From Atherix ibis (taxonomy: Eukaryota; Arthropoda; Insecta; Diptera; Athericidae), in assembly GCA_958298945.1 (NCBI GenBank), contig OY282608.1, positions 19,197,933 through 19,261,932 of the forward strand: a DNA stretch of 64,000 nt, written 5' to 3'. Below are positions 29,457 to 42,762 of this stretch, piece by piece (the first letter of the stretch is position 1; the number at the start of each line of letters is the position of its first letter). The position numbers and the translations under genes were made by a program. The notes under the pieces are model-generated. The model saw only the letters and a program-made list of their open reading frames with translations. It did not search any database and was not told the origin of the DNA.

Positions 29457-29460
29457 CCAA
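29457..29460 (+). other. Half-unit (4-bp) register shift
   Basis: ccaa stands alone before a full unit, moving unit starts from 1 to 5 modulo 8. The matching place near 31,785 has no half unit, so the change is younger than the duplication. It is the only 4-bp change I noticed in the window. Confidence 0.8.
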
Positions 29461-29804
29461 CCAACAAACCAACAAACGAACAAACAAACAAACCAACAAA
29501 CCAACAAATCAACAAACCAACAAACCAACAAACCAATAAGCCAACAAACCAACAAGCCACCAAACGAACATACCAACAAACAAACAAGCCAACAAACCAA
29601 CAAACCAACAAAGGAACAAACCAACAAACCAACAAACCAATAAACCAACAAACCAACAAACCAACAAACCAACTAGCCAACAAACCAACAAGCCAACAAA
29701 CCAACAAGCCAACAAATGAACAAACCAACAAAACAACAAACCAACAAGTCAACAAACCAACAAACCAACAAACCAACAAACTAACAAGGCAACAAACCAA
29801 CAAG

Positions 29805-29811
29805 CAACAAG
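29805..29811 (+). other. Register-shifting 7-bp unit, shared with 32124-32130
   Basis: caacaag lacks its first c. The same 7-bp unit occurs 2,319 bp later in the second copy, so it is older than the duplication. Confidence 0.85.
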
Positions 29812-31441
29812 CCAACAAACCAACAAGCCAACAAACCAACAAACCAACAAACCAACAAACCAACAAACCAACAAACCAACAAACCAACAAACCAACAAAC
29901 CAACAAACCAACAAACCAACAAACCAAAAAACCAACAAACCAACAAACCAACAAACGAACAAACCAAAAAACCAACAAGCCAACAAGCCAACAAACCAAC
30001 AAGCCAACAAACGAACAAACCAACAAACCAACAAACCAACAAAACAACAAACCAACAAGCCAACAAACCAACAAACGAACAAACCAACAAACCAACAAAC
30101 CAACAAATCCACAAACCGACAAACCAACAAACCAACAAACGAACAAACCAAAAAACCAACAAACCAACAAGCCAACAAACCAACAAACCAACAAGCCAAC
30201 AAGCCAACTAACCAACAAACCAACAAACCAACAAACCAACAAACCAACAAACCAACAAACCAACAAACCAACAAGCCAACAAGCCAACAAACCAACAAGC
30301 CAACAAGCCAACAAACCAACAAGCCAACAAACGAACAACCCAACAAACCAACAAACCAACAAACCAACAAGCCAACAAACCAACAAACCAACAAGCCAAC
30401 AAACCAACAAACCAACAAACGAACAAACAAACAAACCAACAAACAAACAAACCAACAAACCAACAAACCAACAAACCAAAAAACCTACAAACCAACAAGC
30501 CAACAAACCAACAAACCAACAAGCCAACAAGCCAACAAACCAACAAACCAACAAACCAACAAACCAACAAACCAACAAACCAACAAACCAACAAACCAAC
30601 AAACCAACAAGCCAACAAGCCAACAAACCAACAAGCCAACAAGCCAAAAAGCCAACAAACCAACAAGCCAACAAACGAACAAACCAACAAACCAACAAAA
30701 TAACAAGCCAACAAGCCAACAAACCAACAAACCAACAAGCCAACCAACCAACAAACCAACAAACGAACAAACAAACAAACCAAGAAACCAACAAATCAAC
30801 AAACCAACAAACCAATAAGCCAACAAACCAACAAGCCACCAAACGAGCAAACCAACAAACAAACAAGCCAACAAACCAACAAACCAACAAAGGAACAAAC
30901 CAACAAACCAACAAACCAAGAAACCAACACACCAACGAATCAACAAGCCAACAAACCAACAAACCAACAAACGAAGAAACCAACAAATTAACAAACCAAC
31001 AAACCAACAAACCAACAAACCAACAAACCAACAAACCAACAAACCAACCAACCAACAAACCAACAAACCAACAAACCAATAAACCAACAAACCAACAAAC
31101 CAACAAACCAACTAGCCAACAAACCAACAAGCCAACAAACCAACAAGCCAACAAACCAACAAGCCAACAAATGAACAAACCAACAAACCAACAAACCAAC
31201 AAGTCAACAAACCAACAAACCAACAAACTAACAAGGCAACAAACCAACAAGCCAACAAGCTAACAAACCAACAAGCCAACAAACCAACAAACCACCAAAC
31301 CAACAAACCAACAAACCAACAAACCAACAAACCAACAAACCAACAAACCAACAAACCAACAAACCAACATACCAACAAACGAATAAACCAAAAAACCAAC
31401 AAACCAACAAGCCAACAAACCAACAAACTAACAAGCCAACA

Positions 31442-33768
31442 AGCTAACTAATCAACAAACCATCAAACCAACAAACCAACAAGCCAACAAACCAACAAAC
31501 AAACAAAGCAACAAACCAACAAACAAACAAACCAACAAACGAACAAACCAACAAACCAACAAACCAACAAACCAACAAACCAACAAACCAACAAGCCAAC
31601 AAACCAACAAACCAACAAACCAAAAAACCAACAAACGAACAAACCAACAAACCAACAAACCAACAAGCCAACAAACCGAAAAACCAACAAACCAACAAAC
31701 CAACAAACCAACAAAACAACAAACGAACAAACCAACAAACCAACAAGCCAACAAGCCAACAAACCAACAAACCAACAAGCCAACCAACCAACAAACCAAC
31801 AAACGAACAAACAAACAAACCAACAAACCAACAAATCAACAAACCAACAAACCAACAAACCAATAAGCCAACAAACCAACAAGCCACCAAACGAACATAC
31901 CAACAAACAAACAAGCCAACAAACCAACAAACCAACAAAGGAACAAACCAACAAACCAACAAACCAATAAACCAACAAACCAACAAACCAACAAACCAAC
32001 TAGCCAACAAACCAACAAGCCAACAAACCAACAAGCCAACAAATGAACAAACCAACAAAACAACAAACCAACAAGTCAACAAACCAACAAACCAACAAAC
32101 TAACAAGGCAACAAACCAACAAGCAACAAGCCAACAAACCAACAAGCCAACAAACCAACAAACCAACAAACCAACAAACCAACAAACCAACAAACCAACA
32201 AACCAACAAACCAACAAACCAACAAACCAACAAACCAACAAACCAAAAAACCAACAAACCAACAAACCAACAAACGAACAAACCAAAAAACCAACAAGCC
32301 AACAAGCCAACAAACCAACAAGCCAACAAACGAACAAACCAACAAACCAACAAACCAACAAAACAACAAACCAACAAGCCAACAAACCAACAAACGAACA
32401 AACCAACAAACCAACAAACCAACAAATCCACAAACCGACAAACCAACAAACCAACAAACGAACAAACCAAAAAACCAACAAACCAACAAGCCAACAAACC
32501 AACAAACCAACAAGCCAACAAGCCAACTAACCAACAAACCAACAAACCAACAAACCAACAAACCAACAAACCAACAAACCAACAAGCCAACAAGCCAACA
32601 AACCAACAAGCCAACAAGCCAACAAACCAACAAGCCAACAAACGAACAACCCAACAAACCAACAAACCAACAAACCAACAAGCCAACAAACCAACAAACC
32701 AACAAGCCAACAAACCAACAAACCAACAAACGAACAAACAAACAAACCAACAAACAAACAAACCAACAAACCAACAAACCAACAAACCAAAAAACCTACA
32801 AACCAACAAGCCAACAAACCAACAAACCAACAAGCCAACAAGCCAACAAGCCAACAAACCAACAAACCAACAAACCAACAAACCAACAAACCAACAAACC
32901 AACAAACCAACAAACCAACAAACCAACAAGCCAACAAGCCAACAAACCAACAAGCCAACAAGCCAAAAAGCCAACAAACCAACAAGCCAACAAACGAACA
33001 AACCAACAAACCAACAAAATAACAAGCCAACAAGCCAACAAACCAACAAACCAACAAGCCAACCAACCAACAAACCAACAAACGAACAAACAAACAAACC
33101 AAGAAACCAACAAATCAACAAACCAACAAACCAATAAGCCAACAAACCAACAAGCCACCAAACGAGCAAACCAACAAACAAACAAGCCAACAAACCAACA
33201 AACCAACAAAGGAACAAACCAACAAACCAACAAACCAAGAAACCAACACACCAACGAATCAACAAGCCAACAAACCAACAAACCAACAAACGAAGAAACC
33301 AACAAATTAACAAACCAACAAACCAACAAACCAACAAACCAACAAACCAACAAACCAACAAACCAACAAACCAACCAACCAACAAACCAACAAACCAACA
33401 AACCAATAAACCAACAAACCAACAAACCAACAAACCAACTAGCCAACAAACCAACAAGCCAACAAACCAACAAGCCAACAAACGAACAAGCCAACAAATG
33501 AACAAACCAACAAACCAACAAACCAACAAGTCAACAAACCAACAAACCAACAAACTAACAAGGCAACAAACCAACAAGCCAACAAGCTAACAAACCAACA
33601 AGCCAACAAACCAACAAACCACCAAACCAACAAACCAACAAACCAACAAACCAACAAACCAACAAACCAACAAACCAACAAACCAACAAACCAACATACC
33701 AACAAACGAATAAACCAAAAAACCAACAAACCAACAAGCCAACAAACCAACAAACTAACAAGCCAACA
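31442..33768 (+). repeat. Higher-order repeat, 2,327 bp, copy 2
   Basis: The copy runs from junction cassette to junction cassette. Paired landmarks with copy 1 are ctag (29673 and 32000; 31112 and 33439), the 7-bp unit (29805 and 32124), a paired ccaaaaaa cassette near 29,925 and 32,244, and an aacataccaacaaacgaataaacc-type run near the right edge. It has an extra cgaacaag unit near 33,480 that copy 1 lacks. Confidence 0.88.
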
Positions 33769-35888
33769 AGCTAACTAATCAACAAACCATCAAACCAACA
33801 AACCAACAAGCCAACAAACCAACAAACAAACAAAGCAACAAACCAACAAACAAACAAACCAACAAACGAACAAACCAACAAACCAACAAACCAACAAACG
33901 AACAAGCCAACAAAAGAACAAACCAACAAGCCAACAAACCAACAAACCAACAAAGCAACAAACCAACAAACCAACAAACCAACAAACTAAAAAACCAACA
34001 AACCAACAAACAAACAAACTAACAAACCAACAAACCAACAAACCAACAAACGAACAAACCAACAAACCAACAAACCAACAAGCCAACAAGCCAGCAAACC
34101 AACAAGCCAACAAACCAATAAACCAACAAGCCAACATGCCAACAAACCAAAAAACCAACAAACCAACAAACCAACAAACCAAGAAACCAACAAGCCAACA
34201 AGCCAACAAACCAATAAGCCAACAAGCCAACAAACCAACAAGCCAACAAACGAACAAACCAACAAACCAACAGACCAAGAAACCAACAAGCCAACAAACC
34301 AACAAACCAACAAGCCAACAAACCAACAAACCAACAAACGAACAAACAAACAAACCAACAAACCAGTAAGCCAACAAACGAACAAGCCAACAAAAGAACA
34401 AACCAACAAGCAAACAAACCAACAAACCAACAAACCAACAAACGAACAAACCAACAAACCAACAAACCAACAAAACAAGAAACTAACAAACCACCAAACC
34501 AACAAGCCAACAAACCAACAAACCAACAAACCAACAAGCCAACAAACCAACAAACCAACAAGCCAACAAGCCAACAAACCAACAAGCCAACAAACCAACA
34601 AGCAACAAACGAACAAACCAACAAAACCAAAAAACCAACAAACCAACAAGCCAACAAATCAACAAACGAACAAACCAATAAAACAACAAACCAAGAAACC
34701 AACAAACCACCAAACCAACAAGCCAACAAACCAACAAACCAACAAACCAATAAACCAACAAAGCAACAAAGCAACAAACCAACAAACCAACAAACCAACA
34801 AACCAACAAACAAACAAACCAACAAGCCAACACGCCAACAAAACAACAAACCAACAAACCAACAAGCCAACAAACCAACAAACCAACAAACGAACAAACA
34901 AACAAACCAACAAACAAACAAACCAACAAACCAACAAACCAACAAACCAAAAAACCTACAAACCAACAAGCCAACAAACCAACAAACCAACAAGCCAACA
35001 AGCCAACAAACCAACAAACCAACAAACCAACAAACCAACAAACCAACAAACCAACAAACCAACAAACCAACAAGCCAACAAGCCAACAAACCAACAAGCC
35101 AACAAGCCAACAAGCCAACAAACCAACAAGCCAACAAACGAATAAACCAACAAACCAACAAAATAACAAGCCAACAAGCCAACAAACCAACAAACCAACA
35201 AGCCAACCAACCAACAAACCAACAAACGAACAAACAAACAAACCAAGAAACCAACAAATCAACAAACCAACAAACCAATAAGCCAACAAACCAACAAGCC
35301 ACCAAACGAACAAACCAACAAACAAACAAGCCAACAAACCAACAAACCAACAAAGGAACAAACCAACAAACCAACAAACCAAGAAACCAACACACCAACG
35401 AATCAACAAGCCAACAAACCAACAAACCAACAAACGAAGAAACCAACAAATTAACAAACCAACAAACCAACAAACCAACAAACCAACAAACCAACCAACC
35501 AACAAACCAACAAACCAACAAACCAATAAACCAACAAACCAACAAACCAACAAACCAACTAGCCAACAAACCAACAAGCCAACAAACCAACAAGCCAACA
35601 AATGAACAAACCAACAAACCAACAAACCAACAAATCAACAAGTCAACAAACCAACAAACCAACAAACTAACAAGGCAACAAACCAACAAGCCAACAAGCT
35701 AACAAGCTAACAAACCAACAAGCCAACAAACCAACAAACCAACAAACCAACAAACCAACAAACCAACAAACCAACAAACCAACAAACCAACAAACCAACA
35801 AACCAACAAACCAACAAACCAACAAACGAACAAACCAAAAAACCAACAAACCAACAAGCCAACAAACCAACAAACCAACAAGCCAACA
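33769..35888 (+). repeat. Higher-order repeat of 2,120 bp
   Basis: The first 0.9 kb matches 35,889-36,780 with a shift of 2,112-2,120 bp, including ctaaaaaacc, the aacatgcc variant (34136 and 36248) and a ccagtaag cassette. The middle holds private indels (a 7-bp unit, then a 9-bp unit, near 34,610-34,628). The right half (from about 35,070) is the first copy of a segment repeated 16.7 kb away. Confidence 0.8.
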
Positions 35889-38800
35889 AGCTAACTAATC
35901 AACAAACCATCAAACCAACAAACCAACAAGCCAACAAACCAACAAACAAACAAAGCAATAAACCAACAAACAAACAAACCAACAAACGAACAAACCAACA
36001 AACCAACAAACCAACAAACGAACAAGCCAACAAAAGAACAAACCAACAAGCCAACAAACCAACAAACCAACAAAGCAACAAACCAACAAACCAACAAACC
36101 AACAAACTAAAAAACCAACAAACCAACAAACAAACAAACTAACAAACCAACAAACCAACAAACCAACAAACGAACAAACCAACAAACCAACAAGCCAACA
36201 AGCCAGCAAACCAACAAGCCAACAAACCAATAAACCAACAAGCCAACATGCCAACAAACCAAAAAACCAACAAACCAACAAACCAAGAAACCAACAAGCC
36301 AACAAGCCAACAAACCAATAAGCCAACAAGCCAACAAACCAACAAGCCAACAAACGAACAAACCAACAAACCAACAGACCAGGAAACCAACAAGCCAACA
36401 AACCAACAAACCAACAAGCCAACAAACCAACAAACCAACAAACGAACAAACAAACAAACCAACAAACCAGTAAGCCAACAAACGAACAAGTCAACAAAAG
36501 AACAAACCAACAAGCAAACAAACCAACAAACGAACAAACCAACAAACGAACAAACCAACAAACCAACAAACCAACAAACCAAGAAACTAACAAACCACCA
36601 AACGAACAAGCCAACAAACCAACAAACCAACAAACCAACAAGCCAACAAACCAACAAACCAACAAGCCAACAAGCCAACAAACCAACAAGCCAACAAACC
36701 AACAAGCCAACAAACGAACAAACCAACAAAACCAAAAAACCAACAAACCAACAAGCCAACAAACCAACAAACGAACAAACCAATAAAACAACAAACCAAG
36801 AAACCAACAAACCACCAAACCAACAAGCCAACAAACCAACAAACCAACAAACCAACAAACCAACAAAGCAACAAAGCAACAAACCAACAAACCAACAAAC
36901 CAACAAACCAACAAACCAACAAACCAACAAGCCAACACGCCAACAAAACAACAAACCAACAAACAAACAAACAAACAAACCAACAAACCAACAAACCAAC
37001 AAACCAACAAACCAACAAACCAACAAGCCAACAAACCAACAAACCAACAAGCTAACAAACAAACAAACCAACAAACGAACAAACCAACAAACCAACAAAC
37101 CAACAAACCAACAAACCAACAAACCAACAAACCAACAAACCAACAAACGAACAAACAAACAAACCAACAAACCAACAAACCAACAAACCAACAAACCAAC
37201 AAGCCAACAAACCAACAAACCAACAAGCCAACAAGCTTACAAACCAACAAACCAACAAACCAACAAACGAACAAACCAACAAACCAACAAACCAACAAGC
37301 CAATAAGCCAACAAACCAACAAGCCAACAAACCAACAAACCAACAAACGAACAAACCAACAAACCAACAAACCAACAAACCAACAAACCAACAAACCAAC
37401 AAACCAACAAACCAACAAGCCAACAAACCAACAAACCAATAAACCAACAAACCAACAAACCAACAAACCAACAAACCAATAAACCAACAAACCAACAAAC
37501 CAACAAACCAACAAACCAATAAACCAACAAACCAACGAACCAACAAACCAACAAACCAGCAAGCCAACACACCAACAAACCAACAAACAAATAAACCAAC
37601 AAATCAACAAACCAACAAACCAACAAACCAACAAACCAACAAGCCAACAAACCAACAAACCAACAAACCAACAAACCAAAAAACCAACAAACGAACAAAC
37701 CAACAAACCAACAAACCAACAAACCAACAAGCCAACAAACCAAAAAACCAACAAACCAACAAACCAACAAACCAACAAACCAACAAACCAACAAACGAAC
37801 AAACCAACAAACCAACAAGCCAACAAGCCAACAAACCAACAAACCAACAAACCAACAAACCAACAAGCCAACAAGCTAACAAACCAATAAACTAACAAAC
37901 CAACAAACGAACAAACCAACAAACCAACAAGCCAACAAGCCAACAAACCAACGAGCCAACAAACCACAAACCAACAAACCTACAAACCTACAAAACCAAA
38001 AAACCAACTAGCAAACAAACCAACAAGCCAACAAACCAACAAGCCAACAAACGAACAAACCAACAAACCAACAAACCAACAAGCCAACAAACCAACAAAC
38101 CAACAAGCCAACAAACCAATAAACCAACTAACCAACAAACGAACAAACCAACAAACCAACAAACCAACAAACGAACAAACCAACAAACCAAAAAACCAAC
38201 AAACCAACAAACGAACAAACCAACAAACCAACAAACCAACTAGCCAACAACCAACAAGCCAACAAACCAACAAGCCAACAAACGAACAAACCAACATACC
38301 AGCAAACCAACAAGCCAACAAACCAACAAACCAATAAACTAACAAACCAACAAGCCAACAAACCAACAAACCAACAAACCAACAAACGAACAAACCAACA
38401 AACCAACAAACCAACAAACCAACAAACCAACAAACCAACAAACCAACAAACCAACAAATCAACGAAACGAACAAACCAACAAATCAACAAACCAACAAAC
38501 CCACAAACCGACAAACCAACAAACCAACAAACGAACAAACCAAAAAACCAACAAACCAACAAGCCAACAAACCAACAAAACAACAAGCCAACAAGCCAAC
38601 AAACCAACAAACCAACAAACCAACAAACCAACAAACCAACAAACCAACAAACCAACAAGCCAACAAGCCAACAAACCAACAAGCCAACAAGCCAACAAAC
38701 CAACAAGCCAACAAACCAACAAACCAACAAGCCAACAAACCAACAAACTAACAAACGAACAAACAAGCAAATCAACAAACAAACAAACCAACAAACCAAC

Positions 38801-40200
38801 AAACCAAAAAACCAACAAACCAAAAAACCAACAAACCAACAAACCAACAAGCCAACAAACCAACAAACCAACAAGCCAAGAAGCCAACAAACCAACAAAC
38901 CAACAAACCAACAAACCAACAAACCAACAAGCTAACAAACCAACAAACTAACAAACCAACAAACGAACAAACCAACAAACCAACAAGCCAACAAGCCAAC
39001 AAACCAACGAGCCAACAAACCACAAACCAACAAACCTACAAACCTACAAAACCAAAAAACCAACTAGCAAACAAACCAACAAGCCAACAAACCAACAAGC
39101 CAACAAACGAACAAACCAACAAACCAACAAACCAACAAGCCAACAAACCAACAAACCAACAAGCCAACAAACCAATAAACCAACTAACCAACAAACGAAC
39201 AAACAAACAAACCAACAAACCAACAAACCAACAAACGAACAAACCAACAAACCAAAAAACCAACAAACCAACAAACCAACAAACCAACAAACCAACAAAC
39301 CAACTAGCCAACAACCAACAAGCCAACAAACCAACAAGCCAACAAACGAACAAACCAACATACCAGCAAACCAACAAGCCAACAAACCAACAAACCAATA
39401 AACTAACAAACCAAAAAGCCAACAAACCAACAAACCAACAAACCAACAAACGAACAAACCAACAAACCAACAAACCAACAAACCAACAAACCAACAAACC
39501 AACAAACCAACAAACCAACAAATCAACGAAACGAACAAACCAACAAATCAACAAACCAACAAACCCACAAACCGACAAACCAACAAACCAACAAACGAAC
39601 AAACCAAAAAACCAACAAACCAACAAGCCAACAAACCAACAAAACAACAAGCCAACAAGCCAACAAACCAACAAACCAACAAACCAACAAACCAACAAAC
39701 CAACAAACCAACAAACCAACAAGCCAACAAGCCAACAAACCAACAAGCCAACAAGCCAACAAACCAACAAGCCAACAAACCAACAAACCAACAAGCCAAC
39801 AAACCAACAAACTAACAAACGAACAAACAAGCAAATCAACAAACAAACAAACCAACAAACCAACAAACCAAAAAACCAACAAACCAAAAAACCAACAAAC
39901 CAACAAACCAACAAGCCAACAAACCAACAAACCAACAAGCCAAGAAGCCAACAAACCAACAAACCAACAAACCAACAAACCAACAAACCAACAAACCAAC
40001 AAACCAACAAGCCAAAAAGCCAACAAACCAACAAGCCAACAAGCCAACAAACCAACAAGCCAACAAACGAACAAACCAACAAACCAACAAGCCAACAAAC
40101 CAACAAACCAACAAGCCAACCAACCAACAAACCAACAAACGAACAAACAAAAAAACCAACAAACCAACAAACCAACAAACCAACAAACCAATAAGCCAAC
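35070..40200 (+). repeat. Long-range duplicated segment, copy 1 (partner 51.8-56.8 kb)
   Basis: About 5.1 kb here corresponds to 51,785-56,780. The shift is 16,715 bp from 35.1 to about 37.6 kb, 16,707 bp from about 38.1 to 39.5 kb, and 16,578 bp beyond. Shared landmarks include the junction (35889 and 52604), AAGCTT (37233 and 53940), the aacatgcc variant, cctacaaa doublets and ccaactag followed by a 7-bp unit. The last change reflects a net loss of 129 bp from the right-hand copy. Confidence 0.85.
37900..38300 (+). repeat. Start of the right-hand zone: cctacaaa doublet and indel cluster
   Basis: Several length-variant units lie close together: ccacaaa (7 bp), cctacaaa then cctacaaaa (9 bp), and ccaactag followed by ccaacaa (7 bp). 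This cluster recurs near 39,020-39,320, 43,060-43,360, 54,670-54,960 and 55,720-56,030. It is not seen to the left of 37.9 kb, so it is a useful marker of the right-hand zone. Confidence 0.8.
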
Positions 40201-40884
40201 AAACCAACAAGCCACCAAACGAACAAACCAACAAACAAACAAACGAACAAACCAACAAACCAACAAACGAACAAACCAACAAACCAACAAGCCAACAACC
40301 CAACAAACCAACAAACCAACAAACCAACAAACGAACAAACGAACAAACCAACAAACCAACAAACCAACAAACCAAACAAGCCAACAAGCCAACAAACCAA
40401 CAAACCAACAAACCAACAAACCAACAAACCAACAAACCAACAAACCAACAAACCAACAAACCAACAAACCAACAAACCAACAAACCAACAAACCAATAAA
40501 CCAACAAACCAACAAACCAACAAACCAACAAACCAACAAGCCAACAAACCAACAAACCAACAAACAAATAAACCAACAAACCAACAACCCAACAAACCAA
40601 CAAACCAACAAGCCAACAAACCAACAAACCACCAAACCAAAAAACCAACAAACGAACAAACCAACAAACCAACAAACCAACAAACCAACAAGCCAACAAA
40701 CCAAAAAACCAACAAACCAACAAACCAACAAACCAACAAACGAACAAACCAACAAACCAACAAACCAACAAGCCAACAAACCAACAAACCAACAAACCAA
40801 CAAACCAACAAGCCAACAAGCCAACAAACCAACAAACCAACAAACCAACAAACCAACAAACGAACAAACCAACAAACCAACAAG

Positions 40885-40950
40885 CCAACAATCCAACAAA
40901 CCAACAAGTTTAACAAACCAACAAACCAACAAACCCACAAACCTACAAAA
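40885..40950 (+). repeat. gtttaac cassette, copy 1 of 6
   Basis: The order is ccaacaat, ccaacaaa, ccaacaag, then a 9-bp unit tttaacaaa-type, two canonical units, cccacaaa and the 9-bp cctacaaaa. Each cassette therefore adds 2 bp to the register. The ttta run is the most T-rich spot of the array. All six copies lie between 40.8 and 48.8 kb. Confidence 0.85.
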
Positions 40951-41564
40951 CCAACAAACCAACAAACAAACTAACCAACAAAAGAACAAACCAACAAACC
41001 AACAAACCAATAAATAAACAAACCAACAAACCAACAAACCAACAAACCAACAAACCAACAAACCAACAAACCAACAAACGAACAAACCAACAAACTAACA
41101 AACCAACAAACCAACAAACCAACAAACCAACAAACCAACAAACCAACAAACCAACAAACCAACAAACCAACAAACCAACAAACCAACAAACCAAAAAACC
41201 TACTAGCCAACAAACCAACAAGCCAACAAACCAACAAGCCAACAAACGAACAAACCAACAAACCAACAAACCAACAAGCCAACAAACGAACAAACCAACA
41301 AAGCAAAAAACCAAAAAACCAACAAGCCAACAAACCAACAAACGAACAAACCAATAAACCAACAAACCAAGAAACCAACAAACCACCAAACCAACAAGTC
41401 AACAAACCAACAAACCAACAAACCAACAAACCAACAAAGCAACAAACCAACAAACCAACAAACCAACAAACCAACAAACCAACAAACCAACAAACCAACA
41501 AACCAACAAGCCAACAAGCCAACAAAACAACAAACCAACAAAAAAACAAACCAACAAACCAACA

Positions 41565-42680
41565 AACCAACAAACCAACAAACCAACAAACCAACAAACC
41601 AACAAGCCAACAAACCAACAAACCAACAAGCTAACAAACAAACAAACCAACAAACGAACAAACCAACAAATCAACAAACCAACAAACCAACAAACCAACA
41701 AACCAACAAACGAACAAACAAACAAACCAACAAACCAACAAACCAAAAAACCAACAAACCAACAAGCCAACAAACCAACAAACCAACAAGCCAACAAGCT
41801 TACAAACCAACAAACCAACAAACCAACAAACGAACAAACCAACAAACCAACAAACCAACAAGCCAATAAGCCAACAAACAAACAAGCCAACAAACCAACA
41901 AACCAACAAACGAACAAACCAACAAACCAACAAACCAACAAACCAACAAACCAACAAACTAACAAGCCAACAAACCAACAAACCAATAAACCAACAAACC
42001 AACAAACCAACAAACCAACAAACCAATAAACCAACAAACCAACAAACCAACAAACCAACAAACTAATAAACCAACAAACCAACAAACCAACAAACCAACA
42101 AACCAGCAAGCCAACAAACCAACAAACCCACAAACCAACAAACCAACAAACCAACAAACCAACAAACCAACAAACCAACAAACCAACAAACCAACAAACC
42201 AACAAGCCAACAAACCAACAAACCAACAAGCTAACAAGCAAACAAACCAACAAACGAACAAACCAACAAACCAACAAACCAACAAACCAACAAACCAACA
42301 AACCAACAAACGAACAAACAAACAAACCAACAAACCAACAAACCAAAAAACCAACAAACCAACAAGCCAACAAACCAACAAACCAACAAGCCAACAAGCT
42401 TACAAACCAACAAACCAACAAACCAACAAACGAACAAACCAACAAACCAACAAACCAACAAGCCAATAAGCCAACAAACCAACAAGCCAACAAACCAACA
42501 AACCAACAAACGAACAAACCAACAAACCAACAAACCAACAAACCAACAAACCAACAAACTAACAAGTTAACAAACCAACAAACCAATAAACCAACAAACC
42601 AACAAACCAACAAACCAACAAACCAATAAACCAACAAACCAACAAACCAACAAACCAACAAACTAATAAACCAACAAACC
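41565..42680 (+). repeat. Nested 600-bp tandem duplication inside the 4-kb repeat
   Basis: Landmarks recur at exactly 600 bp (75 units): gctaacaa at 41,632 and 42,232, AAGCTT at 41796 and 42396, and aactaataaacc at 42,061 and 42,661. The same nested pair is present in the second 4-kb copy (AAGCTT at 45823 and 46423). A related pair lies at 49280 and 49872 (592 bp). Confidence 0.85.
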
Positions 42681-42762
42681 AACAACCCAACAAACCAACA
42701 AACCAACAAGCCAACAAACCAACAAACCACCAAACCAAAAAACCAACAAACGAACAAACCAA

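Larger units (their letters stand above)
28993..31441 (+). repeat. Higher-order repeat of about 2.2 kb, copy 1
   Basis: The junction cassettes at 29231 and 31442 bound this copy (2,211 bp). It matches 31,442-33,768 with a shift of 2,319-2,327 bp. Compared with the second copy it lacks about 112 bp between the junction and the aaccgaaaaacc cassette, and it carries a private 4-bp half unit at 29457. The first 240 bases repeat the ctag to ctaactaatc stretch that also ends the next copy. Confidence 0.85.
38720..42762 (+). repeat. Higher-order repeat of about 4.04 kb, copy 1
   Basis: It matches 42,763-46,790 with a shift of 4,043 bp at its left end (cgaacaaacaagcaaatc at 38,757 and 42,800) and 4,027 bp from about 40.9 kb on (gtttaac at 40908 and 44935). 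The 16-bp difference is two units lost in copy 2. Neither shift is a multiple of eight, because each copy contains a net +3 of small indels. A 600-bp duplication is nested inside. Confidence 0.88.

Noticed and set aside
40885..40950. The ttta-containing cassette as a promoter (TATA-like) element
   Set aside because: The string is gtttaac within A/C repeat. There is no TATA consensus, start region or downstream gene. It is kept only as a repeat marker.
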